Shown: in pieces, positions 45,842 through 56,301 of the stretch | How the letters are laid out: each line of letters starts with the position of its first letter | How positions within the stretch are numbered: the stretch's first letter is position 1 | Source: Rusavskia elegans | Taxonomy: Eukaryota; Ascomycota; Lecanoromycetes; Teloschistales; Teloschistaceae | Direction of reading: 5' to 3' | Length of the DNA: 64,000 nt | Assembly: GCA_011316305.1 (NCBI GenBank) | Contig: SAUG01000101.1 | Location: 233,749 to 297,748 of the forward strand | The notes under the pieces: model-generated | Database searches by the model: none | What the model was told of the DNA's origin: nothing | Seen by the model: only the letters and a program-made list of their open reading frames with translations | Made by a program: the position numbers and the translations under genes

Positions 45842-46675
45842 CTAACCAACCTTAAAATTCTCCAACCTCTTCCTCATACCCTCCTCCTCCTCCTCCGTCT
45901 CCAACTCCCTCAACTCCCCAGTCCCGACATCATAAACAACCCCATGAACACCCAATCCCCTCTCCCCCATAGCCCTCACAACCTCGGGATTCCTTCTCAC
46001 AACATCAACGCCCCTCTTCACATTGGCCTCCACAAGTTTCACCCCTTTCTCTTTATCGCCCAAGCCCTCCAACTCGCCACTCTCCAGAAGCTGGCTCCGC
46101 AGTTCCCGAACAGGCATCAACCACGCATCCATCGTGCCCCCCACCACATTATTTCCCAACGCCGCCGCCACGCCCCCGCAGCTTGTATGGCCCGCCACGA
46201 CGACGTGTTGGACTTTCAGGTAGTTGACGGCGTAGTAGATGACGGATTGGGAGGACATGTCGTGCGGGGTGATGATGTTGGCGATGTTGCGGTGGACGAA
46301 GACGTCGCCGGGTTGGGCGGCGAGGAGGGTCGTTTCGGGGCAGCGGCTGTCGGAGCAGCCGAGCCAGAGCGTCGTTGGGGATTGGCCTTTGGCGCATTTG
46401 GCGAGGAGGTCGGGGTTTGAGGATTGGGTTTTTGAGGCGAAGGATTTGTTTTGGGCGAGGAGGGCGTGGAAGGCGTCTGTTGGGTTGGGAAAGGGCGGTT
46501 GTTAGTTGGAGGGGGTGGGGGGGTTCTTCGCTTGGGAGTAGGGAGGGAGGGCGGGATAGAAGAGGGGAGATGAAAATATGTGGCAGAGAGAGAAAGAGAG
46601 AAGCAGTTTTTCTTGCTGTTTGTTGTGCTGGTTCAATGTTAGGATTGCTGTTCTCGACTTACTTTCTGAAGACAT
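45842..46675 (-). CDS. NCE103: Beta-class carbonic anhydrase (Nce103 type)
   Basis: Two exons on the minus strand: a 13-nt first exon (46675-46663, M-S-S-E plus one base) and 46476-45842, joined over a 186-nt intron, give 215 residues. The enzyme interconverts CO2 and bicarbonate. Zinc ligands are visible as Cys45 in C-S-D-S-R, with the Asp47/Arg49 dyad, and His101 and Cys104 in G-H-T-S-C-G-G. D-V-F-V-H-R-N-I-A-N and Y-Y-A-V-N-Y-L-K-V are family signatures. The longest plain ORF starts at an internal methionine (46258), downstream of the catalytic C-S-D-S-R, so the short first exon matters for a functional annotation. No targeting sequence is obvious, so a cytosolic location is likely. The C-terminal tail is acidic. 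Confidence 0.92.
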
Positions 46676-47805
46676 TTTGACGGCGTTCGATGAGAGTGTT
46701 CTTTGAATCTCAGTGTGCGGATTGTTGCTTCGTGGTATGTAAAGTCGCTGGAAAGAAGAAGCGCCAGTGAACAGGAAAGGTCAAGAGCTCCAATTTGGTC
46801 ACGGGGGGAAAACAACCTCAACCTTGCTCGAGAAGCCGAACCGATTTATGCTTCTCCAACGTGAATGCGGGGAAAGCAGGGAGATAGAAGCGCTCCGTGG
46901 TGAAAGGCGAGGATGAATGCTGCATGAAGCCATTGAGATCGATCACTATCAGGCGCTGGTGGTGTTGGCGCGGGGTTGGGCTTCTTGATGGCTTGCACGA
47001 GGCGTCGTTGATGTTCGAACGAGGCAGGAGGAAGGGGACGAGGGGAAGTTAGTAGGGTTCAAATCATTCGTGTGACTTGGAAGAGCCGATCTCTTGATTA
47101 TTAATGACATGCATTAGATCTGTACATCTCGGTGGCTCTCTGCAGTCGCATAGTCACCGAGTTTACAAGTTAGATGTATACGCGGGCCAACCAGCAGCGA
47201 TTGCAAGAAGTCTTTGGGCAATTCAACCCGATTTCGAAATGCTATGGCCTTGACTTGCTCCATTGAGCCTGCTGTAGCAGGTGGGGGAAGGGTGAGCTGG
47301 TGATGGTACGCTTGTAGAACAGCGAGTATAAAGGGATAAGTTAATAAAGTAAGAAATCTGGTCTAAATTTACTCCGTACAAATCAATATCTTTAGGAGGG
47401 TAAACAGTTTGACGTAAACAGTTGCCTGGAGTTTGTGATAGTGGGTATACAGGCTATATATGACAACTACTCCTGTCTCACCCAAGCAATATATATTTCG
47501 AGAAGGCGGATAGGATATCTCAATCGCAGGGTACGTACTGGCGTACGTTGGTATTCTTTGAATGCACGCAGGAAGACAGCCTTGATCATGTATATATAGC
47601 TCGCTATCCAGCCCCAACGACCAAGCCAATTTCATTTACATCCTTTATTACCCGGTTAGACCCTGTATCATCTCGGCGATGATACCCCTACTTCGTGAAA
47701 GGGCCCTTCGTCGAGCCCAACTCTGCTCTCCCTCCCCGCCCTTCCGTCGAAAGCTCCAAGAGAGACCCTTGCGAACAATACCCCTTTACCTTCCCAAAGC
47801 GCACA
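46676..47805. other. Intergenic region upstream of the carbonic anhydrase
   Basis: 1.1 kb with no frame above 88 codons and no recognisable repeat. It holds the carbonic anhydrase promoter and the 3' flank of the decayed gene at 47806-48445. Confidence 0.5.
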
Positions 47806-48445
47806 TCAGTGGCGGCTAATTAACTTCTTCCGCTTCCACTCTCGGTAGGCCAACAGCGCCAATGCTGCGATGAGCATCACACCCAAGGGCACCGCCACGC
47901 CCGCAGCCACGGCCGTTGTATTCGATGAAGCAGGAGGAAGTGTGGAAGATGATGTCGCTGGTAGTGGTTCTGTCGCCAGTTCCTCTTTCGCGATTTTGGC
48001 CGCAGGGGTAGATGTTGGAGTAGTGGTCGGGCTGGGCTGGGAGGGTGTTAGTAGGGCCATTGGCACTGGTTTTGGGGATGGTTATCAAAGTATGTGAAAG
48101 GGGGTTTTCTCAGCGGTGAGGAGAGCATACCGTCGAGGCATTTTTGGGGGCAATTGGGCGAATTCTAGGTCGAGTCGGTGCAGCCACCGCGGTAGACATA
48201 GGAATCCCCGCCGAAACAGAAGCCCGTGGTCAGACAGACGGAGCTACCGATCCCGCTGGTGAGCTGGCAGCATGCGCTGCCCTCTCCGTTGTCAGCGGCA
48301 GTGGCATTGCAGGGCCAATAGACGGTATCGCCCTTGTTGGCTCTGCTTCCGTCTGGGAGATAGCATGTTGCCGCCGAGTGGATACGGTGATGAGACCGGA
48401 GAGCGCAAGGGAGAGAAGAAATTAATAGCGGAGAAGGGTAAGCAT
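47806..48445 (-). pseudogene. Decayed cysteine-rich single-pass membrane protein gene
   Basis: On the minus strand, a conserved fungal pattern can be read: a hydrophobic signal-like start from the ATG at 48445, then C-Y-L-P-D-G-S, Y-W-P-C-N, A-C-C-Q, V-C-L-T-T-G-F-C-F, R-G-G-C-T-D-S-T, N-S-P-N-C-P-Q-K-C, and, across a 65-nt intron (48066-48130), a Ser/Thr/Pro-rich stalk, one membrane helix (A-V-P-L-G-V-M-L-I-A-A-L-A-L-L) and a basic R-E-W-K-R-K-K tail. Three lesions break it: a TAA eight codons in, a phase change between the signal and the first cysteine (within 48363-48385), and a TAG (48165-48167) where family members have a Trp. The intact family are extracellular cysteine-rich proteins of unknown function. 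The terminal exon is open. Assembly errors or an unseen splice form remain possible. Confidence 0.55.
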
Positions 48446-49485
48446 CGCGGGTTATGGCGGTCCTCGTCCGAGGTGCTGGATGTAAATGGTTTTAAAGAAA
48501 TGCAAACCAGCAGTCCAGAACAATGGCATGTTCACTATCGCTTCCTTCCATCCTCCACGCGGCAGGTGACATAGCATTAAAGTGCTGTCAAAATGCTCAA
48601 TAGGACCTTATTGTTCATGGCCCGATGGGAATGAATAGATGGTGGGTAGTGGGCATGCTAAGATGATGGTGGAGATACCGTAAGATCCTCCACGAGTCAT
48701 TTCCTCAAACATCCTACCACGAGGCCTTCATATTCTTAGGGTGCAGGGTGTCACTGCCCAATGCTGTGCTGAACTTAAGACGGGACAAACCGATGAGTAA
48801 AGAAAGACGTGTTCATGGGATAAGTAGTAGTGCAGCTTGTGGACGATGGAGTCCTTCATGCTTGTAGAACAATGCGAACAAGGAGATTCCCCGTGATAAC
48901 CTACTCACCAAGACGGATGTGAAAGACCAGTAAGTTGGGCTTTCATTATTACCACGACTGACCAGGTATTTAATTGTAAGCTGGTGGTCGAAGTGGTTGG
49001 CCGTAGGGCTGAGTGCAAATCGACCCCTGGCTCTCTGGCACGCGTTCTTGAATTCTTGTACAGATACCTTAATTATTTGTACTGCTCCAGTAGCTCATCC
49101 AAAGGCCAGTGACCAGATTCTGATACCTACAGAGGTAATAATATTCCCACCAAAAAGTCTACCAAGGTAAATTCTGTTCGTCTCTTGGTTAAGTAGAGCT
49201 CTACTCATCATATTGTAAATCAAGTTTGTCAAAGTATTGATTGTTTCCTCTTTCTTACTACTCTGTAAACCCTCGTCGTATTTCTTCGCCCATAGAACTG
49301 ATCTACTTTACTTCTCTTCTTTTCACTGACTTTCACAACTTCACAGTGCGCATCCCCAAGCCCTCACCCACGTCCCTATCGAGAAGCCCGCCGGCCGCTC
49401 TTCTTATTACCACGCACTCTTGCTCTCTTCCAACACTCAGCATCCACCTCCGGCCGGCCTCCGGCTGTCTTGGTCTGCCCCCACC
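48446..49485. other. Intergenic region upstream of the EAF3-type gene
   Basis: About 1 kb, AT-richer from 48900 to 49330, giving way to a pyrimidine-rich stretch just before the EAF3-type start, as is usual in fungal promoters. No gene or repeat recognised. Confidence 0.5.
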
Positions 49486-50893
49486 ATGCCAAAACAAATG
49501 TTCGAGAAAGACGAGAAAGTTCTCTGCTTTCACGGCGAACTACTCTACGAAGCGAAGATTCTCGAAGTCACTCAGGACAGCCCAGCCGACGCTTTCCAAT
49601 ATCGTGTCCATTACAAAGGATGGAAGGCATCGTGAGTCTACTTTCCCTACTATTTTTAGCCTATTTTGGCCTTCTGACCACTTGACTTCCATGCTGTTGT
49701 AAGACTGTACGATGGAATCTTCGGACGCCTGATCTTCGGGATACAAGGAGCATGTTTGGTTGATTATGCTTCCCCATGATCAAAAGTCCTCCGCAATCCG
49801 TATTCCGGGTCGCCAATCCTATATCCTTGGCTGACTCTTTCTCAGGTGGGATGACTGGGTCGAAGATGACCGCCTAAGGAAAATGAACGATGAAAACCGA
49901 GAGACTGCACAAGCCTTGAAGCGTACATATCACGAGAGTACCCAGAAGCCTGCCAAGACCACCGCAACCAAGAAGAAAGGTCAACTTTCCGATTTTGGCT
50001 CCACCCGTGGTAGCGAGGAGAGGAACGGATCAATGCCAACCACAAGCCGTGGCCAGAAGCGGGGGAGAAACGCAGACATCGAAGATGTGAGTAATCCTAT
50101 TTTGACGTAGAATTCGGCGACACCGCATCGGAACAAGCAGTGAATGTTGGAGCTCCTGCCCGGTGGACGGCTTCCCATGATTACCCAATAGCGGGTCGGT
50201 AGGATTTGCAAGCCTTTGGCCCAAGATCGTGAAAGATGGAAGAAAGAAATATTAACTGTGGTGGACTATAGGAAGACACCTTCCATAATCGGCCAATGAT
50301 CAAGATCCCCGTCCCGGATTTCATCAAATCCCTCCTCGTCGACGATTGGGAAGAAGTCACCAAGAATCTTTCGCTCGTCCCCCTGCCTGCTTCGAAACCA
50401 GCTAACATGATCATCGACGAATATTTCGACGAAGAGAAAGAGAAACGGTTCCCCGGATCTGCGGAAATGGATCTGCTGGAAGAGGTGAGATCAGGGCTAA
50501 AGGAGTATTTCGATGTTGCGCTCGGTCGAACGCTATTGTATCGATTCGAACGACAGCAGTATAAAGAAGCTATCAAAGCGTGGACGGAAGGGAAGGGGGA
50601 GTGGAAGGGTAGGACCTGCGTGGGTGATGTATATGGTGCGGAACATCTGTGTCGGATGATTGGTATGTTCATGGCTCTCACCTACCATTGAGCAATGCCA
50701 CTGACCCGTTTTGACAGTCCAGCTACCGGAGATGATTGCACAGACTAACATGGACGGGCAATCTGTCAATCGGTTGCGCGAGGAGATGACCAAATTCTTG
50801 CAATGGCTTAATCGAAACACCCAAACATACTTCACAGCGGAATACGAACCCACGAACCAGGATTACAAGGACCTAAGCCGCGGCGGTAATTGA
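49486..50893 (+). CDS. EAF3: Chromodomain MRG protein Eaf3/MRG15
   Basis: Four exons (49486-49631, 49846-50086, 50272-50662, 50718-50893; introns of 214, 185 and 55 nt) give 317 residues. The N-terminus is a chromo barrel: F-E-K-D-E-K-V-L-C-F-H-G-E-L-L-Y-E-A-K-I, Y-R-V-H-Y-K-G-W-K and, across intron 1, W-D-D-W-V-E-D-D-R-L. A lysine-rich linker with S-R-G-Q-K-R-G-R follows, then the MRG domain: I-K-I-P-V-P-D-F-I-K-S-L-L-V-D-D-W, Y-F-D-V-A-L-G-R-T-L-L-Y-R-F-E-R and, across intron 3, V-Q-L-P-E-M-I. Eaf3 is shared by the NuA4 acetyltransferase and Rpd3S deacetylase complexes and reads H3K36 methylation. The two longer introns in the 5' half are unusual for this window. Confidence 0.95.
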
Positions 50894-52288
50894 ATGTACC
50901 TCCTATAACATTTTCCGACCAAGACTCTCGGCTTGGATAAGGCTTGGATCGATACCACCCCGGTGGTTCTCCGAGGCCATCCTCACAACATGGAGGCTGA
51001 CACAATCAGCTTTCCTCCCCATGGAGAAGGCGTTCTAGGGGGATTCTGGTTAGACCTTGAACGGTCTTTCTTTGCGAAGAGCATCTTTAGGAACTGGCAT
51101 TCCTTCGAGTGGAAAAGTTCCACGCTAAGTCAGCTTGCAGTGAAATATTTACGTCTACCCCCAATGTGCAAGATATTCGTTTCTATGTGCAACGCCCCCT
51201 GTTGTACAATGAATACGACCCCAATTTCCTTCTTGATATCTGCAGATTCAGCCCAGCGGTGATATGACGTACAGTCTGATTTGGATACCTGCGTTGATAG
51301 AGCATCTGCTCAGTCCTGGGCTCATGCAAGCTTCGACCCCTCAGTACAACCGCAATGCTGCTTCCACTTTTCATCTCCCATTTCCATCTATAGGTCCCGG
51401 TCTCAAGATCCCCCTCTTCTTCATTTGCCTCGTCATTTCCCAGCAACGTCAAATCATTTATCGATCTTCTTAGCCCCTCTTATATTGGGATAGAGCCTCA
51501 TAAGATGGTAATTGATCGTGTTCTTCTTCTGATCTTTGGGTTTCTGCATCATCGTATATCAGCACGGAATGATAGGAACATTGAAAAAGGGGAGGGGGGA
51601 TCATACAGCTTGATCCATACACGCCCGGAGAGACTGTTCGAGCGCCATACAGCCTTTTGCACTATAGCCCGAAGATGCCCAACATCCTATTACCAGATCC
51701 AATGTCAGCCTTCCGTAGTTGTTCTCATCCCACCCAACTCTTATCCAATATTTCCGCCCTCATAAAAGCCCAATCGTAATATTTTCATTATGCACCAGCG
51801 ATATCTCATTCGTTCGGATCTCATTCGTTCGGCCTTGGGTGCAACTTGGTGGGAGATGACCTACCCAGCATGCTAGTCATGATCCCAACGCACGGATTCG
51901 CCTGCGCTTGATTCGGGCGTCGAACACGGAGTTTCTGTAATGGCGGAAGGCGTGGGGCGGCCGCCTTGGTGGTTTTGGGCGGCATTCTTCCTTCGCAACT
52001 CTCTAGCTCTTGATTAAAAGGCGGACTATCATCGGGGTAGCATCGCGATAATTGTGATGGGATGAACCGAGCAGTCGAGATTCGACTCATTCGAGAAGAC
52101 GTCGATATGGCGCTAGTCGGGCGTTTGTTAGAGGCTTGGCGAAGGTGGGATTTGTTTACAGTACGGGTCTTTTGCAGAAGCTCTCGTGCCTGTTTCCTTC
52201 CTTCTCACAAAACATCATTCGCACCTTCAGCTACAACGAGCAAACCCTCCTCAGCATGTTTTAGTGTGCTTGTCGGAGCTCAAGTGTC
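50894..52288. other. Intergenic region, nothing recognised
   Basis: 1.4 kb with no frame above 109 codons and no domain. A perfect 15-bp tandem duplication lies at 51803-51832 (listed separately). Confidence 0.5.
51803..51832 (+). repeat. Perfect 15-bp tandem duplication
   Basis: ATCTCATTCGTTCGG occurs twice back to back (51803-51817 and 51818-51832) in intergenic DNA. Confidence 0.9.
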
Positions 52289-54785
52289 ATGGTTCCTTCC
52301 ACATCCACACCCGACACCATGGTCGTTCCTACCTACGAATCACCTCCTCCAACATGGTACTTCATTACACAGTATATGCAACTAAGGTACAAGCTGACAC
52401 TTCAGCAGGACCTTCGACCCACCAACACCAAAGCTCCACCCCAACGTTTCCACACAGCGACCACGCGCATGGGAGCGAATACCCAAATCCCCGTTCGCGC
52501 GCCGGCGCAACGGAAAAAAGGTGTGGAAACGGTATGAAGCCCCTGCAAAACCTTCGATGACCGAGATGGGGGCTTGTCTTTCACTCGATCGCGAGAACCA
52601 GGCTCAAGAGACCGGAGCTGATAATATTACACACAACGCAAAACGGTTGCGCTCGAGGGATGTCTCGATCGGCGGAGACGATGGGGTGGAGCAGAAACCT
52701 TCAAAGTATATCACTACGCTGCGAGATCATGTCCTGGGGACGCCGAGGAGGAAGGCCGTCAAAAGGAGGAGCCTAAGACCGGACCGGTTGGAGAATGTCA
52801 TCTTGCCAGCTGATCCGCATGATAAGGGAGTCACAGCAAAGCCAGCACAAGAGCCATCAACACCGGCAATATTGGTCAGCAAAGATACCACAACTCAAAC
52901 CACGTACCTTGAAGCTTTGAAAGAAGAAGAGGGTGCTGAGGTAGAAGCAGATTTGGTGCAACCAATGGGGGATCCACTCTCTGATGACATTGATGAGGCG
53001 CTGAGCTCGCCACTGTCGAGTGAACACCTTGAGGAGGAAGATCGTTCCAGCCCTCGTCAAAGTCCTAGCATCTCTTCGCCGAAGATACCCAGTGCCATAG
53101 AGCTCAGAATTGAAGCCTACGGAGATTTCCCGACACCAGATGGTCACCAAGAGGAATCGGCTGGAATTCCTTTAGCGGAAGGCACCCATTCTCCTAGATC
53201 ATTGCCGAATCAGGATACTGCAGCTCGCACAATCTTATCAGAGTCTGGTGAAGGCGGTAATACCGATGCTACTTCGGACAGTTCACAAGTCGGAGATGGC
53301 CCAGGCTCTGGTCACCAGGTTGAACAAGAGCCCTCGGCGGAGATCGAGTCATCAAAAGAGAAGCAACCAAAGGGAAGAGAAGATAGGGAGAACGTGTTGT
53401 CTCGTGCTCCCACAAGCCTCAGGCAAAATCTACGAAGGAGCTCTCGACGTTCGTCGGTGAAGAAAGACAGAGTATCTAACATTGGTACGACTGCATCTAC
53501 CGAATTGCCACCAATGGTAATCGAAACATTGGAGGTTGAAAACCACGTTGAACAAATTGCGAGCAGTCCGTCCCCGGTTGCCGATCAAAAAAGCAGCGAG
53601 TCTCCCAGCCAAGATCGCTCTGTACGAAGAGCGTCGCAGTGTGTGTCGGTTGAGAAAGAACATGGCTCAACCTTGGGGTGTGCTGGGATACGTGAAACCT
53701 GGCGCGTGAATGCAGATTGTGATGGTACCGACTTGTCCATGCTCTCGAAAATCGGCCAAGAGAACACGGACACTACGGATTCGCGTGCTTCTTACGAGTC
53801 TACGCCGGTCGGAAATCAACCCGTAATACACAATGATGATTGCTTTTCTACTTACGAAAGCGGACCTGGTGATCAAGTCAATGACAATGCAACAGTTGAG
53901 CAGTTATCTGAGGACGTCATTGAGGATGAGAATCTCCCAAGGCATGACGTCGACAGCCAAGTCCAGATGCTTGATCCCGAATGTCATAACACCCAAAGCC
54001 CTCAGATGAAGACACGATCAGGAGCGCGCTTCAGCGACGACACGAACATGCTCAAAGATTTTCTCAGTCGTGCACAAGCCAGGAAGCTGGCCAAGGATGT
54101 CACGCTTGTGCCGGTCTCGGATGCAGCAGCAGCGACATCCCCCCGCAGGTCGCAACGCAACGCGCTTGCGACTCTTGACAGCAACTCGCCATCTCCGCAT
54201 AAGCCACGCGGACTCGCCAATCACCCTGGAACACCTCCAAGCAAGTCCAGACTCGCAGAAGTGCCTCGAGAGGGCAACGACGAATCCACAACACAAGGGT
54301 CACCAGTACGGCGAAGTACGAGGAAGCGCTTGCCAGCGCCGGCCAAAACAGCTACAGGCGCACCAAGTTTCATCCCAGTGCGGCGAGCTGATGGCACGGA
54401 CCCGGTGGTGCTGCAGAAGTCAGTTGCTCAAGAACTGGCCCTCGTCACTCAAACCAACACCAGGCGCAACAAGGGACAATCCCGACCTCCAGCCGTGATG
54501 TTGAAGAGTCTTGCGGTGGAGATGGTGGAGGATGGCACCAAGGGGGGTCATGCGCTGAGGAACTGCAAGAGTGTCGGATGGGATCAGAAGCTAGTCTACT
54601 ATCAAGATGGAACGGAAGCCATCGTCGAGATGGAAAGCCAAAAGGAGGAGAGACGACCCAAAGCACGTCGTCTCCGTGGGTTGGGGACGGGCAATGGTAC
54701 ACCGGCGCCCAAGAGGAAGACGGCGGATATGCTGAACTCGAATGGAACGCCGGGGTCGAAGCGTTCTGGCCGACAACGGTCATGA
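52289..54785 (+). CDS. 815-residue basic disordered orphan, probably nuclear
   Basis: The long frame is open without an ATG at its left end, and upstream sequence in the same phase is coding-like (R-A-W-E-R-I-P-K-S-P-F-A-R-R-R, V-W-K-R-Y-E-A-P). My model adds an exon 52289-52356 (M-V-P-S-T-S-T-P-D) and a 49-nt intron (52357-52405), giving 815 residues in phase. The protein is mostly disordered, with many S-P/T-P sites and acidic patches in the middle. The C-terminal 250 residues are basic: S-P-R-R-S-Q-R, S-P-V-R-R-S-T-R-K-R, then a short conserved-looking module with E-L-A-L-V-T-Q-T-N-T-R-R-N-K-G and K-S-V-G-W-D-Q-K-L-V-Y-Y, ending K-R-S-G-R-Q-R. Bipartite nuclear-localisation-like clusters are present. 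I do not recognise it; a chromosome- or cell-cycle-related scaffold is a guess. Confidence 0.7.
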
Positions 54786-56301
54786 TCGGCTACGGTAAGG
54801 TCGTAATAATGCGCAACGGTTATCGACTTGTTAGCGCATCTGGAAGGAAGCAAAAGAAGGTGGAGAAATCCGGGGTAAATAATGACGGGCTGATGAGCTG
54901 GCGAAGAAGCTTGGACACCGTTGTTCGCTGCCGTTGGCGCGTCGTCATTAAGTTTTGGCTGACTGGGATGGGGGAAGGTAGGTATATGCCGGACGAGATG
55001 CGGGCCTATTAGTCGATGGGTAGTGAAAATTCAACCGCGACATATGGGCCGCATGACGATTCTGGAGCGATCTGAAGGAAATGAGGAGCTTCATCATTTC
55101 AGCTTGAAGTCGTCCTTTGGTAAAGACGAATCAAAAACAGTAATAGACATGTTGAATCGTCGTGTGTCGAGCTCTCGAATACAAAAACAAGAAGGAACCA
55201 ATTCCGCTCGGAGAAGTCTTGGCACTTCGGCTTTTTGCAGCGGAGATTGTGCAGGACGGCTGCATCGAGGCGTTCAACCGTTCCCAGCGCCACCACCGCC
55301 TGAATTGTTTCCTAGACGTGCATTCAAGGCGTACGACAACAACGCCCTACTCTGTACCTATTTGCGAAATAAATCGAACTTTACCTTTTGACTCATACTA
55401 CGGGTATCGTCCGACTCAGTCACTCATTGAGACTACTTTATCTGTAAGCGGGGGGCAATTTTGTAAGTGGCACGTGGACCGCGATTGTGTCATCACGTCC
55501 AACCACCAGCAACGGGCATATTGTCTCCAACAATTGACTGGATCTGTCATTTCGGGCGCGAGAAGCTCGAGCCAGCGCAAAGAGTCTGTTGCCGCCTCAC
55601 TGGCCGTCATCAGGGTCTTCCCCTTCCTGTCCTGCCGACTGGAGGGCCGTGATTTCCCTTTAGTCATTCCCGTCGCTGGCCGCAAACAACCAATTTGCAG
55701 CCCCTCTCAGTAGCAACTGCTTCACTTTTTACCTAAGTATTACTCAATTCTTTGCCAGGATGACACCACTAACAAATCTCCTTGCTTCACACCATTTTTC
55801 ATATAAACCTCGTCGTTTCCTCGACCTCTCTGCTGATCCGTGATACTTCACTGACGCTGCGACAATAATATCCGCCCAGTCCCAGGTATCTCAAACTCAA
55901 CCCTTGATGACTACCCAACCAAACATGATCACAGTACCCGATCTGGACCTCTCGACCGCTCCAAGCAGATATTACCCAGCCGATTTCTACAAACTCACCA
56001 ATCGACGAGCCTGCTCCCCGGTTTCCCCAGATTCTGCTAGTCCCGATCGGGCCCTGTCTGCAAGAGCAACGCAGAATCGACGGACCGCACATACTGCCGA
56101 CAGGCGCGCCTTCGAGAGAAACGATGCACCACCGTGCGTCCTGCAGGGAGCACCTCCACCCATCTATCGACTACGCCAGGGTTCTGTCAAAGAAGAGGCC
56201 GGTGGTGAGATCACCCGCATCGCTGTGAATATGTTCAACTTTGCTCCCCCCCAATATTCCTTCACTCATTCTTTCAACGGTCCTTTTGCTGATCAGCCAT
56301 C
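54786..56301. other. Intergenic region with two weak reading frames
   Basis: 1.5 kb. A 183-codon frame at 55162-55713 starts at GTG and looks random. A second frame beginning at ATG 55907 (to 56308) is more protein-like and could be a first exon of the leucine-rich-repeat gene: an intron 56225-56322 (GTGAAT donor, GCACAG acceptor) would join it in phase to give a 690-residue product. I regard that as an alternative, not the main model. Confidence 0.4.

Noticed and set aside
55162..55713. 183-codon frame upstream of the leucine-rich-repeat gene
   Set aside because: Starts at GTG, no domain, no coding-like composition.
55907..56224. Extra first exon for the leucine-rich-repeat gene
   Set aside because: In phase through a 98-nt intron, but there is no conserved motif to support it and the start at 56302 is simpler.
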